A stretch of DNA of 16,372 bases. Source: an uncultured Solirubrobacterales bacterium. GTDB lineage: Bacteria; Actinomycetota; Thermoleophilia; Solirubrobacterales; Solirubrobacteraceae. The notes beneath the pieces are model-generated. The model saw nothing but the letters and a program-made list of their open reading frames with translations. It did not search any database and had not been told where the DNA came from. Location of the stretch: positions 1 to 16,372 of the forward strand of contig CAJBXY010000077.1 in assembly GCA_903959665.1 (NCBI GenBank). The letters are read 5' to 3'. Of this stretch, positions 1 to 6,031 are shown one piece after another. A program made the position numbers and the translations under genes. The first letter of the stretch is position 1. Each line of letters opens with the position of its first letter.

Positions 1-95
1 AGATCAACCTGGTACCAGGTCATCAGCGAGATCACGAAGAGGGCGACGGCGCCGGCGATCGCCAGCAGCGGCCCGAAGAGGCGGTGGTTGCGCAC
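1..95 (-). CDS. Partial membrane protein, N-terminus only (runs off left edge)
   Basis: Reading the minus strand from a GTG at 95-93 gives 31 codons that remain open to the edge of the window. An in-frame TAG lies four codons upstream of the GTG, so the start is well bounded. AGGATGAG, about 4-7 bases before the GTG, is a reasonable ribosome-binding site. The peptide begins with a short basic stretch (VRNHRLFG), then a hydrophobic run of about 20 residues (LLAIAGAVALFVISLM), then TWYQVD. This is the pattern of an inner-membrane protein with an N-in first transmembrane segment. The family cannot be identified from so little sequence. It is divergent from the response-regulator operon. A competing minus-strand frame with an ATG start over the same bases gives an arginine- and serine-rich peptide typical of a shadow frame. 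Confidence 0.55.
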   Translation of the reverse strand, partial: MRNHRLFGPLLAIAGAVALFVISLMTWYQVD

Positions 96-182
96 CGGCT
101 CATCCTAGGCGGCGCGGCGGTTGGCGCGTGGCCTGCGCGAAGGGTGGGGGGGAAGAGTCGCGCGCCGCGCCCTACTGGGGGC
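96..182. promoter_or_regulatory. Divergent intergenic region between partial membrane gene and response regulator
   Basis: This 87-bp gap must hold the promoters for the minus-strand membrane gene and for the rightward operon, unless transcription comes from further away. I see no convincing -35/-10 pair. The stretch at 142-152 is G-rich (three G, T, seven G). A GGGGG run at 177-181 just before the ATG at 183 is the only Shine-Dalgarno-like element for the response regulator. The promoter assignment is inferred from gene orientation only. Confidence 0.3.
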
Positions 183-944
183 ATGATCAATCGAGACCGA
201 GCCACGATCCTCCTAATCGAAGAAGATGACGCCACGCGTACCTTCCTCGCCGACCATCTCACCGCAGACGGCTACGACATGCTCGTGGCCGACTGCGTCC
301 GTGACGGAATCCGCCACCTTGAGGCCAGCTACCCCGACCTTGCGCTGATCGACGTCGACCTGCCGGATTCGTCCGGCCTCGATTTAGTTAGCCACGTTCG
401 CGAAGCCGATGGCGTTGCCAGCCGAATCGACCCGCAGGTTCCGATGATGCTGCTGAGCGCGCGCTGCGGCGAGCTTGACCGCGTGCGCGGCTTTGAGCGC
501 GGCGCCGATGATGTCGTTGAGAAGCCGTTCAGCTACCGCGAGCTGCGCTGCCGCGTTGAGGCCTTGCTGCGGCGCGCCGATCCCGGCCGATCCGGCGGCC
601 GCCTCCGTGTTGCAGAGATTGAGCTCGACACCGCTTCGCGGACGGCTCTGCTCGGCGGCTCGGTGCTGGAGCTGAGCGCGAAAGAGTTTGCGCTGCTGCG
701 AGTACTCGCAGCCGACCCGACCCGCGTCTTCACGAAGGCCGAGCTGCTGCGCACCGTTTGGGGCCGGCGCACAGTCGGTACCACGCGCACCTTGGACTCG
801 CACGCCTGCCGCCTACGGCGCAAGCTCGGCGTCGATGGCGGGCGCTACGTCGTCAACGTTTGGGGTGTCGGATATCGCCTCGTCGACGCACCTGCGCTGG
901 TTGAGGAGCGCGAGCTGCGCGAGGAGATTGCGCTGGCGGCGTGA
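183..944 (+). CDS. OmpR/PhoB-family two-component response regulator
   Basis: This is a 253-residue DNA-binding transcription regulator. The N-terminal receiver domain (about 7-125) has the acidic pocket at E13/E14/D15, the likely phospho-acceptor D57 (LIDVDLP), S92 (LLSAR) and K114 (EKPF). A winged-helix effector domain (about 145-235) carries the family signature with the recognition helix near RTLDSHACRLRRKLG and a C-terminal GVGYRLV hairpin. The ATG at 183 is preferred to an upstream GTG at 84, because the extra 33 residues are unlike any receiver domain and the family begins just before the first beta strand. Its stop overlaps the cpaB start (GTGA), so it is probably co-translated with the Tad genes. 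No histidine kinase is in the window. The pocket position usually held by Asp after the first acidic residue is Glu here. Its target genes are unknown; control of the Tad operon is an inference from position. Confidence 0.9.
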   Translation: MINRDRATILLIEEDDATRTFLADHLTADGYDMLVADCVRDGIRHLEASYPDLALIDVDLPDSSGLDLVSHVREADGVASRIDPQVPMMLLSARCGELDRVRGFERGADDVVEKPFSYRELRCRVEALLRRADPGRSGGRLRVAEIELDTASRTALLGGSVLELSAKEFALLRVLAADPTRVFTKAELLRTVWGRRTVGTTRTLDSHACRLRRKLGVDGGRYVVNVWGVGYRLVDAPALVEERELREEIALAA

Positions 945-1597
945 GTCGCCGCCGGCGCGCGCTGATGCTTGGCGGAGTGGCTCTCCTGCTCGGTGCGCTG
1001 GCCGCCTCGGAGGTAGCAGGGCGCGAAGCCGAGATCGAGCAACGGGTCGGCAGCCCGGTCAAGGTAGTGGTGGCGATCAAGCCGATTCCCCGCGGTCAAG
1101 CGATAGAGGCAGCGATGTTGGCGCTGCGCGAACTTCCTGAAAAGTTCGCGCCCGATCAGTCGTTCGCGGACGCAGACCAGCTGATTGGCGCGCGCGCAGC
1201 TGTGACGATCCCTGCAGGCGCCGATCTCCAGCCGGCTTTGCTGCAGGGCGCCGACGCTGGCGCCGGCGGTGCCTTGGTGGCTGCCGGAGCCAACGAACGG
1301 CTCGCGCGCGTGATCGTCGTCGGCGATGCTGATGAGATCACGCCGGGCAGTCGCGTTGATCTGCTGATCACGCGCGACACCGCCAACGGTTCGGCGACAA
1401 CGCGGGTTGGCCTTCGCGACGCAGAAGTTGTTGAAGCGGCGCCGGCCTCGGCCGTCGCCGAAGGCTCCAGTGCAGGGCTGCCGCGGGTCGCATTAACGCT
1501 GCGGGTCAGTCTCGAGCAGGCCGTCCTTCTGGCCGAGGCTCAGAGCGCGGCGCGCGAGCTGCGCGCGTTGCCGCGCCCGCCGGCAGCGAAGCGATGA
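941..1597 (+). CDS. cpaB: Tad pilus assembly protein CpaB/RcpC-like (SAF domain)
   Basis: This is a 218-residue protein with a basic N-terminus (SRRRR), one transmembrane or signal-anchor segment (about residues 8-26), a SAF domain (about 40-105, with the typical AIKPIPRGQAI entry and the IPAGADL turn), and an RcpC/CpaB-type second half. The second half shows PGSRVDLLITRD near the middle and a closing LRVSLEQAVLLAEAQS...LRALPRP. In the family, these periplasmic or envelope proteins help assemble the secretin channel of Flp/Tad pili. An actinobacterium may use it without a classical secretin. The GTG start at 941 overlaps the regulator stop. GAGGAG at 921-926 is a possible but distant ribosome-binding site, so coupling by overlap seems more likely. 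It ends by overlapping cpaF (ATGA). Orthology to CpaB rather than to the flagellar FlgA family is supported by the neighbouring cpaF, tadB and tadC. Confidence 0.8.
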   Translation: MSRRRRALMLGGVALLLGALAASEVAGREAEIEQRVGSPVKVVVAIKPIPRGQAIEAAMLALRELPEKFAPDQSFADADQLIGARAAVTIPAGADLQPALLQGADAGAGGALVAAGANERLARVIVVGDADEITPGSRVDLLITRDTANGSATTRVGLRDAEVVEAAPASAVAEGSSAGLPRVALTLRVSLEQAVLLAEAQSAARELRALPRPPAAKR

Positions 1598-2730
1598 ACG
1601 CGCGCGAGGGCGAGCAGATCGAAGCGATTGCCGCCCGCTTTCACACGATCCTGCTGGAGCAGGCGCGGGAAGGATCCGCCGGCATTGAGATGGCGACCGA
1701 GCTGGCAGCGCTCGTAGACCGCAGGGCCGCGGTGCTCAGTTCGGAGAGCCGGGCTCTGATCGTGCAGCGGATCACCGAACGCGCGCTCGGAGCCGGGCCG
1801 CTCGAACGGCTGCTGCGCGACCCGCAGGTCGACGAGATTCTCGTCAGCGGCACGAAACCGATCTGGGTTGAGCGCGGCGGTCGTCTCGCTGTGACAGATG
1901 CCAACTTTGAGAGCGATGACCAGCTCCGTTTGACGATTGAGCGACTGTTGGCGCCAGCCGGCAGGCGCGTTGATGAAGCCGAGCCGCTCTGCGACGCGCG
2001 CCTGCCGGATGGCTCGCGGGTCAACGTTGTGCTGCCACCGCTCGCCGTCGACGGGCCGGCGCTGAGCATTCGCCGCTTCCGTCCGCGCGGGCTTTCGGCC
2101 AGCCAGCTGGTTGAGCTTGGCTCGTGGTCAGCGGAGCTCGTCGAGATTCTCACCGATGCGATCGAACGCCGACTGAACATCCTCGTCTGTGGCGGCACCG
2201 GATCAGGGAAGACGACGACGCTGGCGGCGATCGCCGGGCTGCTCGAAGCCGACCAGCGCGTCGTGACGATCGAGGACACAGCTGAACTTCGGCTCAATCT
2301 CAGCCACGTCGTGCGGCTCGAAGGACGGCCGGCCAGCATCGAGGGTCGCGGTGAGGTGACGATCCGCAGCTTGGTCCGCAACGCCCTGCGGATGCGCCCC
2401 GACCGCATAATCGTCGGTGAGGTTCGCGGCGCCGAAGCGCTCGACATGTTGATCGCCCTCAGCACCGGGCATGACGGTTCGCTTACAACGATCCACGCCG
2501 GCTCGCCAGCGGAAGCGTTGAGGCGGCTTGAGACGCTCGCCTTGATGGCCGATGTTGGGCTTCCGCACGGCGCTATTCGAGCTCAGGTGGCCGAGGCAAT
2601 CGACCTCGTCGTCTTTCAGCTGCGCGACGGCGCCGGGCTGCGACGGGTGGCGAGCGTTGATCGCGTAGTGGCAGGGGATGGTGCGATCGCCACGGAGACG
2701 GTCTATCCCGCGCCGGCCCGCGGGCGATGA
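1594..2730 (+). CDS. cpaF: Tad/type II-IV secretion ATPase CpaF (TadA)
   Basis: This 378-residue cytoplasmic hexameric ATPase powers Flp pilus extension. An N-terminal domain (about 1-150) precedes the RecA-like core. Visible motifs are the Walker A GGTGSGKT (200-207), the Asp box EDTAEL (227-232), the Walker B RIIVGEVRG with the catalytic glutamate near E276, and the His box TGHDGSLTTIHAGSP (291-305). The EILVSGTKPIWVERGG region (81-96) is the characteristic CpaF N-domain sequence. The length is within the lower range of actinobacterial CpaF/TadA proteins, which often carry longer N-termini. The ATG overlaps the cpaB stop and the TGA overlaps the tadB start, so the three genes are probably translationally coupled. 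The family assignment is firm. Whether the machine is a pilus or a secretion or DNA-uptake device cannot be decided here. Confidence 0.95.
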   Translation: MNAREGEQIEAIAARFHTILLEQAREGSAGIEMATELAALVDRRAAVLSSESRALIVQRITERALGAGPLERLLRDPQVDEILVSGTKPIWVERGGRLAVTDANFESDDQLRLTIERLLAPAGRRVDEAEPLCDARLPDGSRVNVVLPPLAVDGPALSIRRFRPRGLSASQLVELGSWSAELVEILTDAIERRLNILVCGGTGSGKTTTLAAIAGLLEADQRVVTIEDTAELRLNLSHVVRLEGRPASIEGRGEVTIRSLVRNALRMRPDRIIVGEVRGAEALDMLIALSTGHDGSLTTIHAGSPAEALRRLETLALMADVGLPHGAIRAQVAEAIDLVVFQLRDGAGLRRVASVDRVVAGDGAIATETVYPAPARGR

Positions 2731-3581
2731 GCTCGGCTGCCTTGCTCGCCGGGCTTGCCGCAGCGCTGGCGGTGGTTGTCGGCTGGGAGCTGCTGGCTGG
2801 GCTTGAACGGGTGGCGCTTCTGCGAGCCGTGGCGGCGGTTATCGCGCCTGCGCAGGCGGCTGGAAGCGATGGCCGCGGCGCTGCAGTAACCGAGCGCCGC
2901 AGGTTGGCCCTGATAACGGCCGCGGCCGCTGCGCTGCTGGGGTGGTCAGCGCTGGGCCTAGTGCCGGCGCTGATGTTGGCTTCGTGCGGGCCGCTCGCGG
3001 CCGTGGCCGTGATCCGCGCGCGCCAGCGGCGTTGGAGGCGAAGCGTCAACCACGACGCTGCCCCGGCTGCTCGCTCGCTCGCCGATTCGCTCGCTGCAGG
3101 TCACTCGCTCAGCGTCGCAGTCGCTAGCGCCGCAAGCGAAGCAGCGGTATGCGTTAAGACGCGCTGCGTTCTTGGCGAGGTCGCCGCTTCGGTCGCGATC
3201 GGCCTCAGCCCAGGTGACGCGCTAGAAGCGATGCGCCTGCGCTGCGGCGACGGGCCGTGGGAAGCGATCATCGCTGCAATCCAACTGCAGCGACGCACGG
3301 GGGGAGATCTAGCCCGGCTTCTGCGCGAGCTGGCCGCCGATCTGGACGGTGTTGCCCGGGCACGGCGCGAAGCGCGCGCGGCCAGCGCGCAGGCCCGCCT
3401 GACGGCGCGGATCGTCTTGGCGATGCCTCTGCTTGGCGCGTTGATCTTCGCGCTGGCAGCGCCCAGCGCGCTCGCCTTGATCTTCAGCTCGCCGCTTCCG
3501 AGGGGGCTCGTGGCGCTGGCCGCGCTATTTCAGCTGGTGGCGCTAGTCGCGGTGCGCCGGGTGGCGCGCGTGCAGCAATGA
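2727..3581 (+). CDS. tadB: Tad inner-membrane platform protein TadB
   Basis: This is a 284-residue polytopic membrane protein of the type II secretion system F (T2SSF) family. The order is an N-terminal hydrophobic segment (about 4-22), a pair or one long hydrophobic stretch (about 60-96), the cytoplasmic T2SSF four-helix domain (about 108-220, with RSLADSLAAGHSLSVAV, GLSPGDALEAM and LQRRTGGDLARLLRELA), and C-terminal transmembrane segments (about 226-278). TadB and TadC together form the platform on which the CpaF ATPase acts. It is flanked by cpaF and tadC with ATGA overlaps on both sides. No Shine-Dalgarno sequence is obvious, so its translation probably depends on re-initiation after cpaF. 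Alanine-rich composition is shared with tadC. Confidence 0.9.
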   Translation: MSSAALLAGLAAALAVVVGWELLAGLERVALLRAVAAVIAPAQAAGSDGRGAAVTERRRLALITAAAAALLGWSALGLVPALMLASCGPLAAVAVIRARQRRWRRSVNHDAAPAARSLADSLAAGHSLSVAVASAASEAAVCVKTRCVLGEVAASVAIGLSPGDALEAMRLRCGDGPWEAIIAAIQLQRRTGGDLARLLRELAADLDGVARARREARAASAQARLTARIVLAMPLLGALIFALAAPSALALIFSSPLPRGLVALAALFQLVALVAVRRVARVQQ

Positions 3582-4417
3582 TCAGCTTCAGTGCGATCAA
3601 CGCTGCGCTGGCGACCGGCTGCGGGGTCTTCGCCTTCGGCGAGCTGTTGCTGCTGCGCGCCGACCAGCGGGCCGCTGCAGATCGGGCGGTTGGCTCGCGC
3701 GGGCAGTGGCTGCGCGCGCGCTTTGGTCGCCTGACTGCCCCGGCGGCGCCTGGCGACCTTGCTGCGTTGGTCGATGCCGCCGGCGCCCCAGGCGGCTACA
3801 GCGCGAAGGAGCTGATGGGGGCGAAGTTGGCCGCCGCAGCTTGTGGCCTGCTGCTGGCACTGGTTGCTGCCGCCATCTCGGCGGGAGGGCAGACGGCGCT
3901 GCTGGTGGTAGCGCTGCCGGTGGCCTTCTTCCTCTTCCCCGACCTGATGCTGCGCCGCCGCGCCGCTCAGCGGCGCCGGCTGCTTGAGGCCGAGCTGCCG
4001 ATGGTGAGCGATCGGATCCTGCTGGCGATAAGGGCGGGCCTACCGCTCGGCCGAGCGCTGGCGGGCGCAGCCGAGCATGGGCGTGGGCTACTGGCGTTAG
4101 AGCTGGGGCGCGCCGACGCGGTGATCCGTTTGGGGGCGTCGAGAGCAGAAGCGCTCGCGCAGCTTGAGCGGCGTTGCCCGCTGCCGGAGGTTGTCGCGCT
4201 TGTCGCGGCGATCCGGCGGGCAGACCGTTACGGGGCGGCGCTGGAGCCGTTGCTCGCTGCCTTGGCTGCCGGCGCGCGCGCCGATCACCAGCGCAGGATC
4301 ACAGAACGAGCGCAGAGCGCGGCGCCGAAGATCCAGCTGATCGTGGCCCTTCTGCTCGTTCCTGCGGCAATTTGTTGCGTCGCAGCAGGAATGATTGCCG
4401 GTCTTGGCGGTGGCTGA
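3578..4417 (+). CDS. tadC: Tad inner-membrane platform protein TadC
   Basis: This is a 279-residue T2SSF-family membrane protein. It has an N-terminal transmembrane segment (about 6-26), a linker, a hydrophobic pair (about 81-121), a cytoplasmic T2SSF domain (about 135-250, with ELPMVSDRILLAIRAGLPLGRAL and RRADRYGAALEPLLAALAAGARADHQRR), and a C-terminal transmembrane segment (about 251-275, QLIVALLLVPAAICCVAAGMIAG). The ATG at 3578 overlaps the tadB stop. The open frame continues far upstream inside tadB, but that part has no family similarity and is a shadow. It is the last gene of the Tad operon. The next 221 bp contain the promoter of the dcw cluster rather than tadD, tadE, tadF or a prepilin gene. 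Confidence 0.9.
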   Translation: MISFSAINAALATGCGVFAFGELLLLRADQRAAADRAVGSRGQWLRARFGRLTAPAAPGDLAALVDAAGAPGGYSAKELMGAKLAAAACGLLLALVAAAISAGGQTALLVVALPVAFFLFPDLMLRRRAAQRRRLLEAELPMVSDRILLAIRAGLPLGRALAGAAEHGRGLLALELGRADAVIRLGASRAEALAQLERRCPLPEVVALVAAIRRADRYGAALEPLLAALAAGARADHQRRITERAQSAAPKIQLIVALLLVPAAICCVAAGMIAGLGGG

Positions 4418-4494
4418 AAAGTGAGCGCTAGAGCCAGTGTTTATCGCGCTTTTCGAGGAATTCTGGCAGCGGCTTGGGGAGCGCGGAAGGAGCG

Positions 4495-4543
4495 ATGTGG
4501 GAAATAATGTGCATTTGGGGTTGACATGTGGGGTGAAGTGGGT
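4495..4543 (+). promoter_or_regulatory. GTGGG/TGGGN repeats, candidate MraZ operator
   Basis: TGGG occurs at 4498, 4516, 4529 and 4539. The last two copies (TGGGG, 5 bases, TGGGT) are exactly 10 bp apart and lie inside the spacer between the -35 and -10 boxes. The heptamer ATGTGGG is repeated at 4495-4501 and 4526-4532. In E. coli, MraZ binds TGGGN direct repeats separated by 5 bp upstream of mraZ and represses its own operon. The 4529/4539 pair fits that spacing, while the outer copies do not. Operator function is inferred. Confidence 0.5.
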
Positions 4544-4548
4544 ACTAT
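4521..4548 (+). promoter_or_regulatory. Sigma-70-type promoter for the dcw cluster (Pmra)
   Basis: A perfect -35 hexamer TTGACA (4521-4526) is followed by a 16-bp spacer and a -10 hexamer TACTAT (4543-4548), which matches four of six consensus bases including the key first, second and last positions. Transcription would start near 4555, leaving a leader of about 84 nt before the apparent mraZ start. It is the best promoter-like sequence in the window and sits where dcw clusters of other bacteria carry their main promoter. Confidence 0.75.
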
Positions 4549-4560
4549 CCGAATCGCAGA

Positions 4561-4597
4561 CCGGGGTGGAGGGGTTCCTCCCACTCCTCCACCTCGG
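4561..4597 (+). promoter_or_regulatory. Stable hairpin in the mraZ 5' leader
   Basis: Bases 4561-4572 (CCGGGGTGGAGG) pair with 4586-4597 (CCTCCACCTCGG) in a 12-bp stem with one G-U pair and a 13-nt loop. It would form within the first few bases of the predicted transcript. No U-run follows it, so it does not look like an intrinsic terminator. An alternative smaller hairpin (4566-4572 with 4577-4584) shares the 5' arm, so the two are mutually exclusive. Confidence 0.55.
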
Positions 4598-4624
4598 CCC
4601 GCAACTACTTATCTCGCTGGCGAC

Positions 4625-4632
4625 AGGCGAGG
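4625..4632 (+). promoter_or_regulatory. Ribosome-binding site that decides the CTG start of mraZ
   Basis: AGGCGAGG ends six bases before the CTG at 4639, a good Shine-Dalgarno spacing. It supports initiation at this CTG rather than at the downstream GTG at 4693, which would delete the conserved MraZ N-terminus. GCGAG (4627-4631) can pair with CTCGC (4613-4617), so the site may be partly masked. Confidence 0.5.
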
Positions 4633-4638
4633 CCCCAG

Positions 4639-5073
4639 CTGGCATTCAGCGGAACTTTCGACCACACATTCGACGCGAAGAACCGGCTTACCGTGCCGGT
4701 CAAGTTCCGCGCATCACTGAGCGATGGGGTTGTAGTCGCCAAGGGCGTCGAGCGCTGCGTCTCAGTTTGGACTCCCGATGAGTACGAAGCCTTCGTCGCT
4801 TCGGCGCTTGGCGAGCTGAACCCGCTCTCGCCGCAAGCCCGCGACCTGCAGCGCTACTTCTCAGCCAACGCGGTTGAGACGGAGCTAGATGCCGCCGGCC
4901 GCGTGATGGTGCCGCCATTTCTGCTTGAGCACGGCTCGCTAGGCAAAGACGTCGTCGTAACCGGCGCCGGCCCGTGTATTGAGATTTGGGACCGCTCCGC
5001 TTGGGCGACTGAGAACGCCAAGCTCGCAGCCGACGTGCTCGACATCACAGCGACCCTTGGCCAGGCCAACTGA
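4639..5073 (+). CDS. mraZ: Transcriptional regulator MraZ (apparent CTG start)
   Basis: This is a 144-residue DNA-binding protein made of two AbrB-like (SpoVT-AbrB/MraZ) swapped-hairpin domains. The signature DxxxR is seen twice, in DAKNRLTVP (12-20) and DAAGRVMVP (84-92). MraZ is the conserved first gene of dcw clusters and represses the cluster by binding upstream repeats. The start is unusual. Upstream of the GTG at 4693 the frame stays open to a TGA at 4534-4536, and the conserved N-terminus (FSGTFDHTFDAKNRL) is encoded there. No in-frame ATG, GTG or TTG exists in that interval. The only plausible start is the CTG at 4639, giving MAFSGTFDHTF, preceded by AGGCGAGG at the right distance. 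The resulting length matches the family. A base error turning ATG into CTG is the main alternative. The stop is followed after one base by the rsmH ATG. Confidence 0.9.
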   Translation: MAFSGTFDHTFDAKNRLTVPVKFRASLSDGVVVAKGVERCVSVWTPDEYEAFVASALGELNPLSPQARDLQRYFSANAVETELDAAGRVMVPPFLLEHGSLGKDVVVTGAGPCIEIWDRSAWATENAKLAADVLDITATLGQAN

Positions 5074-5074
5074 G

Positions 5075-6031
5075 ATGCTGCTGATGCGCACCGACCACGT
5101 TCCCGTTCTCGCCAATGAGCTGGTCGCTGTGCTCGATCCGCGCGCCGGCGAAGTGGCCGTTGACGCAACCTTTGGCGCCGGCGGCCACAGCCGCCGGATT
5201 GCCGAGAAACTTGGTCCTGACGGGCTGCTGGTGGCAATCGATCGAGATCCAGAGGCGCGCGAGCGCTACGACGATCTCGCCGGCGAGCTGCCCTGCCAGA
5301 CGCGATTCATCGAGGCGTCATTCGCAGAGGCGCTCGCTGAGCTGGCCGCAGAAGGCTTGCCGGTTGATCTGATCTGGTTTGACCTCGGCGTCTCCTCGAT
5401 GCAGATCGATACGCCTGAGCGTGGCTTCTCCTACTCGGCCGATGCGCCGCTCGATATGCGGATGGACCCCTCAGAGGGGATCACGGCAGCTGAGATCGTC
5501 GCCGAATGGGAGGAACGCCGCCTAGCGCGCACCTTCCGCGAATACGGCGAGGAGCGCTACAGCGACAAGATCGCCCGCTCAATCGTCCGCGAGCGCGAAC
5601 GCCGCCCAATCGAGACGACGACCGAGCTGGTCGAGATCGTCACGCAGGCGATCCCAACGCCGGCCCGCTTCGGCGCCGGCCACCCGGCCAAGCGCGTATT
5701 TCAGGCGCTCAGGATCGCCGTAAACAACGAGCTTGAAGAGATCGATGTAGCGCTCCCGCTGGCCTGGGAGCTGCTCCGCGAAAATGGCCGTTTTGCAGGG
5801 ATTTCCTTCCATTCTCTAGAAGATCGCCGCGTGAAGCAGTTTCTCGCTGGATTGGCCCGCGAATGCGTCTGCCCGCCGGGGCTGCCGATCTGTCGCTGCG
5901 GCCACGTTGCCCAGGCCACCCTACTTACGCGCGGCGGCATCACGCCGACCGAAGCTGAGAGCGACGAGAACCCACGCGCCCGCTCAGCAAGGCTGCGCGC
6001 GGCGCTGAAGATCGTTGGGGCGGCGCAATGA
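5075..6031 (+). CDS. rsmH: 16S rRNA (cytosine-1402-N4)-methyltransferase RsmH (MraW)
   Basis: This 318-residue SAM-dependent enzyme methylates N4 of C1402 in 16S rRNA at the ribosomal P site. Visible elements are the HVPVL start, the SAM-binding loop DATFGAGGHS (30-39), AIDRDPEA (54-61), FDLGVSSMQID (102-112), GFSYSADAPLDMRMD, the GISFHSLEDRRVKQF block (242-256) and the terminal NPRARSARLRA (299-309). A CxC-x6-CxC cluster (C264, C266, C273, C275) is common in RsmH proteins and may bind metal. The ATG at 5075 lies one base after the mraZ stop. A second ATG at 5084 is possible and would remove three residues. An extension upstream inside mraZ is a shadow. It ends in an ATGA overlap with the ftsL-like gene. 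Confidence 0.97.
   Translation: MLLMRTDHVPVLANELVAVLDPRAGEVAVDATFGAGGHSRRIAEKLGPDGLLVAIDRDPEARERYDDLAGELPCQTRFIEASFAEALAELAAEGLPVDLIWFDLGVSSMQIDTPERGFSYSADAPLDMRMDPSEGITAAEIVAEWEERRLARTFREYGEERYSDKIARSIVRERERRPIETTTELVEIVTQAIPTPARFGAGHPAKRVFQALRIAVNNELEEIDVALPLAWELLRENGRFAGISFHSLEDRRVKQFLAGLARECVCPPGLPICRCGHVAQATLLTRGGITPTEAESDENPRARSARLRAALKIVGAAQ

Larger units (their letters stand above)
4418..4638 (+). promoter_or_regulatory. Regulatory gap between tadC and mraZ
   Basis: This 221-bp stretch is the only non-coding region above 100 bp. The first 75 bases show nothing firm apart from a weak GCGC/GCGC hairpin ending in TTTT (4425-4453). From 4495 onward it holds GTGGG repeats, a near-consensus promoter, a long leader hairpin and a Shine-Dalgarno sequence, all listed separately. 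Short open frames crossing it (for example a GTG start at 4437) have no recognisable product and overlap the promoter, so I do not call them. Confidence 0.8.

Noticed and set aside
142..181. G-rich runs suggesting a G-quadruplex upstream of the response regulator
   Set aside because: Only three usable G-runs are present and the loop between the second and third is long and C-rich, so duplex or hairpin forms are more likely.
1641..2465. Minus-strand open frame of 274 codons inside cpaF
   Set aside because: It is antisense to cpaF with its intact Walker motifs. The Ser/Arg-rich product is typical of reverse-frame artefacts in GC-rich genes.
4416..4454. Possible terminator after tadC (GCGC 4425-4428 with GCGC 4446-4449, then TTTT)
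   Set aside because: The four-base stem with a 17-nt loop is too weak. An outer GAAAAG/CTTTTC pairing exists but uses up the U-run. I cannot support termination here.
4635..4642. CCAGCTGG palindrome spanning the mraZ CTG start as a possible operator
   Set aside because: A single 8-bp palindrome is expected by chance in sequence of this composition, and it lies far from the promoter.
4097..4645. Minus-strand open frame of 182 codons over the tadC end and the mraZ promoter
   Set aside because: It is antisense to clear tadC coding sequence and the promoter region, has Cys/Ser/Arg-rich composition and shows no family motif. It is a shadow of GC-rich coding.
4437..4781. Plus-strand GTG-started frame across the mraZ leader
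   Set aside because: It runs out of frame into mraZ, overlaps the promoter and leader hairpin, and has no recognisable domain or ribosome-binding site.
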